A DNA stretch of 64,000 bases, from the NCBI RefSeq assembly GCF_023101765.2, contig NC_064239.1, forward strand, positions 10,622,315-10,686,314. Direction: 5' to 3'. Below, piece after piece: positions 23,114-34,471 of this stretch. This DNA is from Spodoptera frugiperda. Lineage: Eukaryota; Arthropoda; Insecta; Lepidoptera; Noctuidae. Every line of letters starts with the position of its first letter. Position 1 is the stretch's first letter. The notes under the pieces were generated by a model. That model made no database searches, was not told the origin of the DNA, and saw nothing but the letters and a program-made list of their open reading frames with translations. A program made the position numbers and the translations under genes.

Positions 23114-23437
23114 ATGATTTTTCACCAGAGAGGCGCTATGTAGCTATGTTACAAAGACGTAATAACTAAGCCGTGAAACTATGTGACCATTTCCACTGAT
23201 ACTAAGCTATGTTGCCGGGCGAGGAAGATGCGCAGCCATAGCACACGTCCATAGCACGCATCTTATCATAGCACTTCTTTCTTTCACTATAAAAATATTT
23301 TGCTTATAAAAATCATAGCTGAGCTGAGTCCGTTGCCACCAGTGCTAAACTATGTGTACCAATGAATATGATTCATGGAAGCCATACGCAACCACAGCAA
23401 CGTAGCATTGCAGTTTACTGGTGGAAAAGCGCCCTAA
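23114..23437 (+). mobile_element. MITE, GTGCTTTTCCACCAG family, both ends present
   Basis: The left end TTTTTCACCAGAGAGGCGCT and ATGTAGCTATGTTACAAAGA mirrors the right end CAGCAACGTAGCATTGCAGT, TTACTGGTGGAAAAGCGCCC. Internal blocks (AAACTATGTGACCATTTCC, ATAGCACACGTCCATAGCAC, CTATGTGTACCAATGAATAT) match 13161-13487. It is non-coding. Just after the end a short tandem-like copy of the terminus and its flank occurs (23425-23520). Confidence 0.78.
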
Positions 23438-23834
23438 TACAAGAATCGAGGAAACCGATACTAACACAACTCTGATTGAAAAAGCATTCTAATACAAATC
23501 CCGAGGACACCGGTACAAAATTTTATATCTTACCTCTTATTAGCCCTCCTTCATAGCAATTTATATACACAGTCAACCAGTACATTACTTAACACAAAAG
23601 TAAATATACACAGTCGTACACATAGCTTACCAAAACGAACTCAATCTTTCTAGAGATAGCTATTAAAGTAACTTTAAAGATAAAATGTTTTAACGGTAGA
23701 ACGTTTACGCGACGTTCAGTACTGAGAATAAAAGAAAAAAAGTATGATTTTATTAGTAGCTTGAGTAACCAAGTGGACGGTTTAGACTTTATAGTCTTCG
23801 CTGCATTATTCTATTTTAAATTTTATGCTTAATA

Positions 23835-23900
23835 TTCTGACTGCTTAGTAGTTGTTAGTTGGGTCATAAGTGCGACTGTTGAATAAGATGGTTTCTAGTT
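23835..23900 (+). mobile_element. Type 2 SINE head fragment
   Basis: GACTGCTTAGTAGTTGTTAG, TTGGGTCATAAGTGCGACTG and GTTTCTAGTTC resemble the tRNA-like head at 14735-14795. No body follows. Confidence 0.45.
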
Positions 23901-23984
23901 CTTTATACCTTGACTAATAATAGTAAATATACTAAAGTATCTATTAGCATCCGCAGTTTTCTACCATCTACTCAAGTTTTACTA

Positions 23985-24136
23985 TAACTTTAGTGAGACA
24001 TACTAAATTATTTATTATGTTATCGGCTTACTCGCTTATTGTATTATTATCACTTTTATCCGCTAATTACTAGCATGGCATGAAACTAGTCGAGTTCCTC
24101 TTTAAATAATTACGAGAGTAAGCCGATAACAATAAT
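23985..24136 (+). mobile_element. MITE family B, short copy with inverted termini
   Basis: The outer block TAACTTTAGTGAGACATACT is followed by TTATTATGTTATCGGCTTAC and TCG. The inner right end is CGAGAGTAAGCCGATAACAA. Between them lie only GCATGGCATGAAACTAGTCG and AGTTCCTCTTTAA. The outer block is shared with the copy at 55608, and its reverse resembles the right end of family A copies. Confidence 0.75.
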
Positions 24137-24468
24137 TAATTAATCTACTCAAGCTTTAGTTTTTTGCGTTCAAACACTTTGTAAGTATTCTCACTGTACC
24201 TAGGTTTGCCTACAATATAGGTAAATACCGAAAACTTTGGAAATTCAATAAAATATAAGGTGAGTAACATTTAATGTTAAGGAACAATAGACGTAGCGTA
24301 AAATGAGACCTTTTTAAAAATCCCTACAGAAACAGTATATAAAGATTATGCGCTCGACATTTTTGTATAATAAACATATATTCGACAAAAGGAAATCTTG
24401 GTATAGAGCCATAAGTGCAGAGCTTTTCTTATTTTCCATTCATGCCACTGTGGCTAGTTTCTAGCTAA

Positions 24469-24993
24469 AAATGCACCAACTTTCTCTTGTGCATTTGTGA
24501 CTATAGTTTTGTTGAAAGTGTTGCAACTTCGGACATTTGCGCTGAGGTAGCATGTTGTGGAGTGAGATTAGATTTTATTGTAAAAATTCTTAAGTTTTTG
24601 TTTTTACGGCTATTACAGTCTGATATTCAAAATAAGTTACCACTTCAACTGAAATGGTTGTATGATAATGAAAACTATGCAAAGGTACAAGTAGGTAATA
24701 CATTTTCGCAAACACTACTCCACAATAAAGGAAAACCAAAAAATAAAGCCACAAAAAATACAAACGAGACAACGGAAAAAATTGTGGCGCTACAAAGAAC
24801 AAGAATTATCTGCGTACATGCCTACCTAGGCCCAGACATTTCATTACAAAAAATGTGTCAGAAAATGTTACCTTTACAACATTATTTTGTTAGCTCCATA
24901 GGTATACCAGACAATGTTTATTTAAGCCGTTCTTATGCCGCACAGAGGCTAAGCGCGTGCCTCCACATTAAGCCGACTCCAGCCAACAGCTAA
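24469..24993 (+). CDS. Unidentified open frame, possibly coding or an old repeat
   Basis: This frame has no stop for 174 codons, which is longer than expected by chance at this base composition. Its first in-frame stop upstream is TAA at 24466-24468. It has no ATG near the start (the track-like start at 24487 is TTG), so it would have to be an exon or a decayed element. The translation is mixed: a hydrophobic stretch LDFIVKILKFLFLRLL near the N-terminus, a Lys/Asn/Thr-rich middle (KGKPKNKATKNTNETTEK) and no motif I recognise. Two further open frames follow on the same strand in other frames (24996-25193, 25205-25399). Splice signals were not convincing. Confidence 0.2.
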   Translation, partial: KCTNFLLCICDYSFVESVATSDICAEVACCGVRLDFIVKILKFLFLRLLQSDIQNKLPLQLKWLYDNENYAKVQVGNTFSQTLLHNKGKPKNKATKNTNETTEKIVALQRTRIICVHAYLGPDISLQKMCQKMLPLQHYFVSSIGIPDNVYLSRSYAAQRLSACLHIKPTPANS

Positions 24994-25399
24994 GCATGTG
25001 CGGAACGATTTTTGGCTCCCAACCAAAATGCATGTACCGTGTAATTAAATGGCCCACCGTTCACCAACTTCAGTACAATATTTTAAAAATTGTACAGATT
25101 TATTTTTGTGGAAGGTTTTCGTGTAGTGATTTAAAGAGGTTGACGTTTTTTATGTCTGTTTTTCGTGCTTGGTTTTTCCACTTTGGTGAGTGATTTTTTA
25201 GAGTGTGCCACGTATTAGACGGTCAAAGTGTAGATTTGTGCTACGTAATGTAATGAAATTTGGTTTACAAACATGTAGTTATTTATTAGGTGAAATTTCA
25301 ATGGCTGCCTATAATTATGTGACAAACAGCGAGTGTTTAACTCTAATGTTCAGGTGCATCTTTATTTTTTATTTATTTATATTTATGGTGAACATTTAA

Positions 25400-26270
25400 G
25401 TAGCCTAGCACACCATTTTATGTGTAGTATTTTCTCGTGTCAAGCAGGTCTGGGTGTGGCGATGATGTTCCTTCCCTTTTGTGTGGATTAAAGGATCTGA
25501 TAGACGATACTCAAATAATGATTCCTTTATTTCGTACTGGTTGAAATAACTATATTTGAATAAATCGGTTACAATTAAATATTAAAACAGTGACACTAGC
25601 GTCGCGAAAGCCGATCTATATCTTAAACATTTAAGTAGATACATTTCAAGTAATATGCGTACAATGGGCGATCTTATCACACAATGGTGATTTCTTCCGG
25701 ATATAAAAATGCATGATGTAAAATGTGCATGAGCTGAAGTGTACAACCTCCTTTTACCCTGAAACAGTTTTAAAACCGTGATATCACAAATATGTTCTAC
25801 AGTAAACATTCCAAGAATAAGATTACATTGTTTTCTAAACACTATGGAACCCAACAAACAATAATATTTTGTTACGAATTTTCTCTCTTTCATAAACGAT
25901 GAATAATGTAGAGGAAAAATAATGAGCTCCACCAGACATCTGTCGTGGCCGCTTGTGTAAATGGGTTAATGGTCACACAATGGCATTGTATGGCTTTAAT
26001 TAGATCCTACGTCTTTGTCTTCTTGTAAACAATTCTTTATATTGTTAAGGAGTGTGTGTTAAAGTTCTAGGTAAAAGTTCAGAGCAATTAGTGTTCCATA
26101 GTTAGGCGAGTTCGTGGATTGGGAGCAATGTCTAGTAAAGAGCCTGTAGCCAAATGTCATTAAGCGCTTGTTTACTTGAAGAGCAGAAAACTAAATTGTT
26201 TGCGATTGACGTCAATTTTGACACTTGTCAGTATCATCCCCGTACATTTATTCTGTCAGTAGACGTTTTT
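25400..26270. other. Unassigned sequence upstream of the LINE
   Basis: No feature is supported. A poly-T run at about 26266-26277 sits at the 5' break of the LINE remnant. Confidence 0.5.
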
Positions 26271-26280
26271 TTTTTTTGAA

Positions 26281-27406
26281 GTGGTTTTGCTGACTAAAAA
26301 TCACCCCGTTCCTACTCCTGCTTTTCGACTCGGTGCCCTGGTAAACCCGCAGCTCCGCTCTGTAGACGCTAAAGTCTCTTCCTATCTTCAGGAGCGTCAG
26401 CAGTCGATCAAGCTGGATGAGACTTCATCTGGCTGGTGCGAATTAAAAACTGGCGTTCCTCAAGGCGGCATTCTATCTCCTCTTTTATTTTCCATCTTCA
26501 TCAATTTCATAACTTCCGAACTTCAGTGTGCGTACCATCTTTACGCTGATGACTTGCAGCTTTACTGTCAGGCTGGTGATGACGGTTTGTCTGACGCCAT
26601 CTGTAAGATCAACGGTGACTTGGCAGCCATTAAGAATTGGTCTGAGAGGTTTGGCATAACGGTGAATCCACTGAAAAAGCCATTATCCTAGGAAGCACCC
26701 GTACGCTGAGCGGGATTGACAGGGCCAATCTACCGGCTGTTTCCTTTAATGATGTGGCTATCCCTCTGAGTAGTGAGGTAAAGGATCTGGGGCTGTGCAT
26801 TGATTCAAATTTGAAATGGCATGCACAGGTCACTAACGTCTGCAAAAGGGTCACCGGATCACTGCGGGTGCTATACAGACTGAAGAACTTGCTTCCTTCC
26901 GCTACGAAAGCTATGCTGGTGCAGGCCTTGGTTTTTCCTATTATCGATTATGCTGATGTTTGTTACTACGACCTGAATGCAGATCTCCTCAATAAACTTG
27001 ACCGACTTCTGAATAACTGCATTCGATGCGTATTCAACCTGCGTAAATATGATCATATTTCTGCACATAGGTTGCAATTAAAGTGGTTGCCCATTCGCCA
27101 GCGCAGGGAGCAAAGGGCGCTAACCACTCTATTCTCCTTTCTAGATACTCCTTCTTCGCCTAGTTATCTATCCCCCTATTTCCAGTACATCTGCGCAAAC
27201 CACAATAAACAACTCCGTTCGTCCCATAACCGTCTTCTCCAATGTCCCACTCATCGCACTGACTTTCTCCACTCTTCCTTTTTCGTGCAAGGCATTTTTC
27301 TGTGGAATGCGCTCCCCGGGATATCAGGATGGTGGAAAGTCGTTTAACTTTTAAGAGGAAGATTCGCGAGCTTTTACTAAAGAGGTTGGCTGATTCATCA
27401 CATTGA
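26281..27406 (+). pseudogene. Non-LTR retrotransposon reverse transcriptase, 3' half, frameshifted
   Basis: This is the C-terminal part of a LINE reverse transcriptase, the enzyme that copies element RNA into a nicked chromosome. In the first segment (26281-26691) the conserved GVPQGG is at residues 58-63, LSPLLFSIFIN follows, and the catalytic YADD is at residues 88-91. The thumb and C-terminal region continues from about 26680 in another frame (26754-27347: VKDLGLCIDSNLKWHAQV..., VFPIIDYADVCYYDL, LFLWNALP). A third frame runs from about 27320 to the stop 27404-27406. At least two small indels therefore break it. The N-terminal RT fingers and endonuclease are missing: typical 5' truncation. 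It is probably a Jockey- or CR1-group element, with clade uncertain. Confidence 0.9.
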
Positions 27407-27727
27407 CTATTTTCTGCATGTAGTATGTATTATTTATGTGTATATATATCTTTATATATATATATATATGTATATATTTTTATGCATGTATCATATTATA
27501 TTATATCACTATTATAAATATATGTTTATAGGACTAGTATGTATTATTGCGTATATGTTCGATATACATCGTATCATTTCTCATTTTAAATAATCTATCA
27601 TGTTCCATGCACCCGTCTGTTATGTTCTCTGCACCCCAAGGGTCAGACAGGTAGAAAATGCCTACGGCATTATGTCCACCCATGTACTTGTGCATAAAGC
27701 TTTAAATAAATAAATAAATAAATAAAG
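27407..27727 (+). mobile_element. 3' UTR and TAAA-repeat tail of the LINE
   Basis: About 300 bp of untranslated sequence follows the LINE stop. It includes a TA-rich microsatellite at 27440-27478 and a conserved-looking block with CCCCAAGGGTCAGACAGG, AATGCCTACGGCATTATG and GTGCATAAAGC. It ends in five to six TAAA units (27703-27726), the tail form used by this kind of LINE. Confidence 0.82.
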
Positions 27728-28890
27728 TGGCATTTAGCTACAGGCTCAGGTCATCTAACAGCTATGATATAGGTTTACAAAACTTTTACTAGATATAGAC
27801 ATTAAGAATTAAGATAGTTTTAACGTTACTACACTAGTGTTTCTTTTAGGTAATAATACTAAGATTAATCTAGATAATAAAAACTTGATAGCATACTTTA
27901 CCCACATTCCCAAACTCTTTATGCCTTCAAATCAAATCTCTATCCCAATATCTAATTCCACAAATCATACAAAGATTCCCCAAAAAATACGCGTAATGAT
28001 CGAGATATCAATTTTCGATAAAACACGAACAGAATATATTACGCAGTGATTACCAAAGTAACCGGGAAAGCGGGAAATTGAAACGCCTAACTAAACCTAA
28101 ATCAACTAAGTAGGTTTTATACACAGCTTTACTCAAGTGGCTGAGAAAACGCGATCGGTTCTGAACGAAATGTAATTGAAAGTATTTGGCCTGATTTTTT
28201 CAAGGTCAAATCTTTACAAGCGATTTCGGCGTTATTTATATTCTAATACGATGAGTTTTCTCTGCCTGCTTTTGAAGGGATGTTTTTTTGGGACTTTTGC
28301 TCCAAATCGGCTTGTCAATGTAGTTTATGACTGCTAATTTGCGATGGAAAGTATGTGAACTATTCATAGCTGGGAAACTATGTTATACTTTTAATTCAAG
28401 AAACTTTTTTTTTGTCATTACGTAAAAATAATGGTAATATTGTAACAAACCTAAGTAAAGAAGCTCTTGCTAGTCAAGTAAACGAATATTTTAATTGTAA
28501 TTTTTTTCAGACTATTACAAAACAAATTATATTATTCGTAGCATGTTTCTGAATTACGTGTAATTAGTAAATTTCAACTTTTATCACTCATAAAATCTGT
28601 TAGCAGGACCTGGTAATTAATGTTACAGTTTTATTGCTACTAAAGTTTAATACTCAGTTTGTTTATGAGACCGACGCGACAACATGTATCGACTGGTCTG
28701 AAAATGACGCAGGGAAACTTGTATTTAAGGATTTTTTTGAAGTTTCTATTTATTTCAACTACTTTTTTAGTTGAGGTGTGATCGAAAACCCGATTGGCAA
28801 ACAAACCTTGGATGTAACTGTAAATTATAATTGCGTTTTAAATTTCATATAGTTATAGTAGTATAAGTATAGTAGTTTCATAGATTTCAA
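27728..28890. other. Unassigned AT-rich sequence
   Basis: No gene or repeat is supported. Confidence 0.5.
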
Positions 28891-28951
28891 AGTTGTACAT
28901 ACGTACATAGCCACACGCTTGTCTCCAGTGGAGGCAGATAATAAGAAACGC

Positions 28952-28971
28952 TAATTGCTACGTAGCAATTA
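28952..28971. repeat. 20-bp perfect palindrome
   Basis: TAATTGCTACGTAGCAATTA is its own reverse complement. It lies 9 bp before the 44-bp palindrome, inside the RTE tail. Confidence 0.95.
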
Positions 28972-28980
28972 ACAAGTAAC

Positions 28981-29024
28981 AAGAGGTATGTAAGATACAT
29001 ACGTATGTATCTTACATACCTCTT
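28981..29024. repeat. 44-bp perfect palindrome
   Basis: The left half 28981-29002 (AAGAGGTATGTAAGATACAT, AC) is the exact reverse complement of 29003-29024, with no spacer. One half is RTE tail sequence. Confidence 0.95.
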
Positions 29025-29089
29025 TCGCTTCATCAACAGTCATCAGTCTTTTCATACATGCTCGTCAGTTTGGGATATTCTTAATTTGG

Positions 29090-29215
29090 CTCTGATTTAT
29101 TTATGGAATAGGGGGCAAACGAGCAGACGCATCATCTGATGGTAAGCAATCAGCGTCACCCGCAATACCAGAGGAGCCAAATGTGCGTGGCCGGTCATTT
29201 AAAAACCCACAACAC
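29090..29215 (+). repeat. GATGGTAAGCAAT/CATGGACACCCG dispersed repeat, internally deleted
   Basis: GGGGGCAAACGAGCAGACGC, ATCATCTGATGGTAAGCAAT, CAGCGTCACCCGCAATACCA and GTGCGTGGCCGGTCATTTAA are present. The CCGCCGCCCATGG core is shortened. Confidence 0.7.
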
Positions 29216-29634
29216 TTTAACATATCGCAAATTTGGTTAATACATGTTTGTCTTGGACGCCCTCTACCGACAGTCCCATTGATATCTGCTTAGTTCAAAG
29301 TTATGTTTGTATTAGTTTAACTTTATAACATAGGTATTTATATACTGGAACTACATATAACTATTTATTTCTCAGGAGAATAGAAAGTATGATATTGTGT
29401 TGTATTCTCTCGTATTTCGAATGCAGAGAAGGGGTGAAGAGATATGGAAGTTCGAGTAAGACACTATCTATATTTTGTTCAAATATGTATGAATAGTTTT
29501 CCATATTTACATAGGTTCTTGGGTATATTCTGAAAGTCGCTCTGAGCTAGTACTACGTTATATACTACACTTCGCAGACGTAGGTACTAAAAATAAGATA
29601 TTGTTAATCCTGTCCTGATAACTAGGTTTTTTAA

Positions 29635-29795
29635 ATGGAATAAGCCGGTAAACGAGCAGACGGATCACCTGATGGTAAGCAATTGCCGTCGCCCATGGAC
29701 ACCCAAAACACCAGAGGCGTTACAAGTGCATTGTTGGTCTTTTGGGGGTTATGAATTTAAGGGTTGTTGGGAAATCGGGGATTGGGAAGAATAAA
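29635..29795 (+). repeat. GATGGTAAGCAAT/CATGGACACCCG dispersed repeat, best copy
   Basis: AAGCCGGTAAACGAGCAGAC, GGATCACCTGATGGTAAGCA, CCGTCGCCCATGGACACCC, AACACCAGAGGCGTTACAAG, TTTTGGGGGTTATGAATTTA and GGGTTGTTGGGAAATCGGGG are all present. It shows the 3' extension missing from the other plus-strand copies. Confidence 0.8.
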
Positions 29796-29799
29796 ATAA

Positions 29800-31905
29800 T
29801 AATCATTATAATTAAAAAAACTCACGAGTATTTTGTCTGTAGAGCCATAAATTACAAAAAATCCTACTAAGATCTTTGTAAACTTACTTTGTATTAATTT
29901 TTGTGTTCATAGTTACACATCATGTACGGTACACTTAAGGTTGTTATTAGGCGTTTTTATATTTTACCAAAATGTTTTCTTTTACAGTAGCATTGACACT
30001 TTGACAGCGAGCCAATTCTGTTGGATGTGACATGATATGTTGCCAAAGGAGAACATTAATGTCTATAAAATTGATCACATTTAATTTTATTTTCAATCTA
30101 AATATTGGTCTTTACTAAAAGTTAATGGAAAATCAGTCTTCTTACTTTTGACAGGCAATTGAGATTCTTGACAATATTTTAAATGGTTGTGAACTAAAAT
30201 TATTTTTAATATTTTCTTCATAGATCATAAATTATTGCTTTGACAAATCTGGGCACTGAACCCTGTGTGCAATTAATTTTAATCTATAAAATGTTAAATG
30301 AACAACAGATAATGTTTTAGAATAATGCAAAATCAAAGTAATCCTTAAAGGTAGCCCCCAACTAACCTCTGAAACCTTAAAAGCTACCTTTTAAGAACCC
30401 CTTATTAACCAAAAACTCAAATTACATAACATCTTGGAAACGGGTTCTCATCGAATATTGACAGAAAGGATTTACTTTTGACTGATTGACGGAGGACGAA
30501 CACGACCCTAGTATCAAACTTGACATCCAAAAAAAATATTTCAGTATGACTGTATTATGTATATTATGTTTTTCACCATGTATTCAATTCAGTAAAAAAT
30601 ATTGGATGTCTTTTGATTTGAAATCTTAAAAAAACACCATCATCTTTACCAGCGGAACTGATTTATTGCAGAAAAAGGCATCCCTCTTCAGAAGAGGTTT
30701 GCTATAACCCCCGTGCTTTGCAGGTGACTTGGAGATTATAGTTTAGCCACAAGCAGTTCAGTTTCTGAGGTTAAGAGGATATAGTTACCCACTTACTATG
30801 AGTTACTTTCATAAGAACACGCGGACGTGAAAAAAATGTCAATACTGCAATCTCTCGTGTGTCATCTACTTTCGAGGATAATAGACATGAAGTCAGATTT
30901 ATTTCGTTCCACAGATGAGTTGTAAAGAGAATTTTCTTCATCATTTGATCTTGCGTCGTCAACTCCTGAACTGTGGTTCCTGTTCCCTAGAGCACCCTTA
31001 TCCCACTCAGCCCTCGGTCGTTTACTCAAGTACGTTTTGAAAAAACTCAACAGGGAATAAAACTGACGCGACTTTCCTCTATTGTGTAATACTTAGCACG
31101 TCAGTATTATTACTTGGATTGCGAATGTAGCTTTTATGGCTTATGAAATAAAGATTCATATTGCTCAAGGTCAATGTGAACAGCGATGTGTATAAATAAT
31201 GCTTAGCACCTGCTAACATAATAATTGCTTTAATTTGGCTGTTTCATTGTTTTATAGTTCTATTTGATGTAATTTTATTTACAAGTCTATTTACAGTAAT
31301 AATGGTTTTCATGTAAAAATAAAATACATTATCTGGCATATTTTTGAGATTGTGTATTACGTGCTTTTACGGTCACATTTTGTCAGTACTTTTTATATTT
31401 ATTGACGCTAACATAAGACCTGCCAACAAACCTATGTTTGTAGTCTACTACTACGTACTAGTAGTATGATGTGGAGATAATATCCCCATGTACCATTGTC
31501 AATGAAGCCATTACTAATGTATGACCATGTCTCTTCATCACAACCAAACAACCCGGTATATTTATAAATACTTTATCATAATTATCTAAAACTTTCCTTA
31601 TACGTGTGTCATAAAATGATTACCCAGAGGTATTTGTGTTTATATTTTATAGAAATAAATGTAAGTTCATAATAATCTGTTATTCAGAGTCGTCTTGGTT
31701 CGTAACGAACTGCCGACACTCCTCCCTTGAGAGGGCGTTGGGGGTATTACAGAGATTTCCCTCACAGAACCTCGTCAACCAGATGCTTTGGATTTTAATC
31801 GTTATCGGGTATTTCTTAGCAGATAAGACTTTATAGTGCTTTCTTTTATAAACTTGTTCGTGTTTTCTTTTGAATTATGGTAAAACTTATATTAAGTACA
31901 CACAA
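29800..31905. other. Unassigned sequence with short open frames
   Basis: I see no recognised gene. Two overlapping minus-strand frames at 30771-31050 (62-63 codons; one starts MSFFKTYLSKRPRAEW) have a somewhat ordinary composition but no known motif. A GC-richer patch lies at 31690-31790. Confidence 0.4.
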
Positions 31906-31909
31906 AAGT

Positions 31910-32000
31910 ATGGAAGCACAGTTTAAGAGTGGGGGACCATGGTTTGGCCGGCTCGACCGGACGTGCCTCACTGCAATTTGTGCGGCATTTTCACATTCCT
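31910..32000 (+). repeat. Dispersed repeat fragment with GGCCGGCTCGACC
   Basis: CACAGTTTAAGAGTGGGGGA, CCATGGTTTGGCCGGCTCGA and CCGGACGTGCCTCACTGCAA look like a moth repeat fragment. The GGCCGGCTTGACC element at 48575-48690 shares the short core only. Confidence 0.4.
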
Positions 32001-32084
32001 TTGACGTGACAGTTCGCATGTTTTTAATGGCTCAATTATAACTTTATGTTAATTATAGGATAATCGTATCTATTAACACTGGGA

Positions 32085-32125
32085 ACGCCACGGGAGTCAC
32101 CGGTGACCGACGTTAGCGGAGAATT
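32085..32125 (+). repeat. GGTGACCGACGTTAGCGGAG repeat, copy 1
   Basis: GAACGCCACGGGAGTCACCG and GTGACCGACGTTAGCGGAG match 63884-63922 (AACGCCGTGGTGGTCAC and GGTGACCGACGTTAGCGGAG). The shared core is about 20 bp in a wider similar block. The function is unknown. Confidence 0.7.
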
Positions 32126-32774
32126 TGCCTTCAACAGTTTTCTATTGGCAGTCAAAGACTTAACACCACATGCTGAAATTTTCAAAATTGACAGTCATAT
32201 TAATATCAACAAATAGGTATCTGACAAGCATAACGATTGCGTAATAATCACGATTACTAGCGATTCAGTACTGATAAGGCATTAAATAAATAAACAGATT
32301 ATACCAAACCTCGTATTTCCTAATCATAAAGCGTTTCCTTTGGATTTATTTCTATAGAATGATCTATTCTCGTACTATTGTATCATCAATCTTTTGAGGT
32401 AGTTGTAAATGTAAGTTTTATCAGATTTACCGTCACTCGTACCTGGTTCCTTTTGAGCATTTCTCTTCATTTAAAATGAATTATTTCTTGGCTCAAGAAT
32501 TTCTTTGAGAATCAAATCTGATTTAGATCTATAAATCAAAGGAAAGGCTTGTGATTTTCAGTTGTGATTTTTGTTAAAGTTAACTATTGTACTAAGTGAA
32601 TTGTTTTATAGTGCGTTTTGGTTTGATTAATTCGAAATACGAATTTTATTTCTGAATTTTATAAAGAAGATTTACATTTTTCAATTTAAAATTCTAATCA
32701 CGTGTTCTTAAATCGTGCAAACTATTATTTAATTTAATTTTTTCTATTCAATTTCTATTTTTAATATTTATTTT

Positions 32775-32890
32775 CAGCTATGGTCGTCCCGCTGCAGGGC
32801 AAAGGACTCCCTATCCTCCTTACATTCGTCTCTTTGTAGAGCTTTCTGTGGCCAATTGGCCTTTTCATAGGCATCGAGTTAAATTTTTCT
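32775..32890 (+). repeat. LINE-type dispersed fragment (GTCCCGCTGCAGGGCAAAGG)
   Basis: ATGGTCGTCCCGCTGCAGGG, CAAAGGACTCCCTATCCTCC and TTGGCCTTTTCATAGGCATC resemble a repeat common in moths whose usual form is CCCACTGCTGGGCAAAGGCC. It is non-coding. Confidence 0.5.
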
Positions 32891-34470
32891 TAGTTTTAAA
32901 TAATACCCTGTGCTTAAAATTACTTTATTTGACAACCTATTTTTATCTTGTTTAAATACTATAGCTTTTTATGTTACAAACCTGAAGAGAAGCATCTAAG
33001 TATAAAAATGTGTGGCTTTAAGTATGCCTCAGTATTCAGTGCCTCCAATGCCAGTATATTATATTGTTTAGTCCCAAAAAATAATGGCTTCATAAATACA
33101 TTGCTAACCCATCCCCGTATCATTGGAATTAATGATCACTAACCTTACCGTCCATGATAAATGACCTTTATGTACCAACCTGTGGAGCGGTAATCCCTTA
33201 AATATTTTAACAGGCACATTTTTCATAATACCTGCTGCTTTTCGCTTTGGCCATGGAATAAAAGTTAATTTGTTCCGTATTGTTGTCGGTGTATTCATTT
33301 GTCAATTGTATAAGTGTTGTTGATTAATTATATTGTGAACTGAATTGGTTAAAAGTATATTTATTAAACGAGCGATTATATGTAAGCAAACCTTGTAAAA
33401 CATTATCGGTTAACGTTTTTAGTTGTCATTGGATATAAAAAACTATGATTTCTTTCAGTATCATTAGTAGTCTTAACTGAGGCTTCTTCTTCTTCGTGCT
33501 TTAAGATTGCATCTAAGTGCGTATAGATTGAAATCTATTTTTATTTTTATACATTTTAGTAAATTATAGAGCTATTATATCAACCACCGTCATATATTAC
33601 TCATGTTCTTTAGAAATACTTTGTCTGTACCCTTAGTTCGAGTTTGCTTTACGTCGCACGAAATCGAAACGAGAGCGCGTTCGACGGCGGAGTGCCGAAA
33701 GGTTTTTCGTTTCGATTTTGTTAATAATCGATGTCTGATGTGTTGCAAACTCGTACTAAGATATTAAACAGACTACAATAACAATAACTATCATAGTTTC
33801 GCTTAAATCCCAACAGTTTCTATAAAGCAGAGAGGCCATTCACATTTGCGATTCATAATTAATGTGAAACCATTCAAACACAATGATAGAATATTAATAA
33901 ATTACACACATTTATTTATTCATCAACGTTTAAAATGATGTCAACACACAAAGTAATTACGAAGCTATTTAAGTACATAAAATGAAAAGCAAATTAACCT
34001 TTCATTCTGTGTTTAAAGCATTTTCCCCTTTACTGAGGTCAAAATAAAACTCTATGTGGTATGAAAATAATTTTACATGTTTTTCTCGTTACGAAAAAGT
34101 TAAAAATAAATTGTTTTCGGCCTGTCTAGGTTAGGTAAGTCAAGGTTAGCTCTTGGGTAACTGATACTTTCATTTTTTTACGTTTTAATTGTTATAATTA
34201 TGTCTATTTGCGCTGTTGCGGTAACATAATTTTGTGAAAATTGGCATTGTTTATTTTTTTGGTTTAAAGAGAGATGTGAATTTACAAGGTCGTGTTTACT
34301 TTTTATAGACATTAGGTGTTCTTATTTTATGATTATGAAACCTAAATAATAGTTTATAAGGTAAACACTATCAAAATCAAACATTAGGTAAAGTTCTGTA
34401 TTATTATTGTCCTTCACGTTTATAATAATATTAATACGCAACAATTGAATATAGAGAAAACATATTTCCC
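32891..34470. other. Unassigned AT-rich sequence
   Basis: No supported gene. A stem of 12 bp pairs 33661-33672 with 33707-33718 (AAATCGAAACGA with TCGTTTCGATTT) around a GC-rich 34-base loop. Confidence 0.45.
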
Positions 34471-34471
34471 C

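Larger units (their letters stand above)
28891..29080 (-). mobile_element. RTE-type LINE 3' tail, split by palindromes
   Basis: On the minus strand: GACGAGCATGTATGAAAAGA, CTGATGACTGTTGATGAAGC, GAAAGAGGTATGTAAG, then a break, then CGTAGCAATTAGCGTTTC, TCTGCCTCCACTGGAGACAA, GCGTGTGGCTATGTACGTAT. The same order, without the break, is seen at 61775-61920. It encodes the last residues of an RTE-like reverse transcriptase (TVDEAKEV.K) and its short 3' end. The break is filled by a 44-bp and a 20-bp perfect palindrome. Confidence 0.75.

Noticed and set aside
33104..33298. A 64-codon minus-strand frame of ordinary-looking composition
   Set aside because: It overlaps a plus-strand frame of equal length, no motif was recognised, and the length is within chance for this window.
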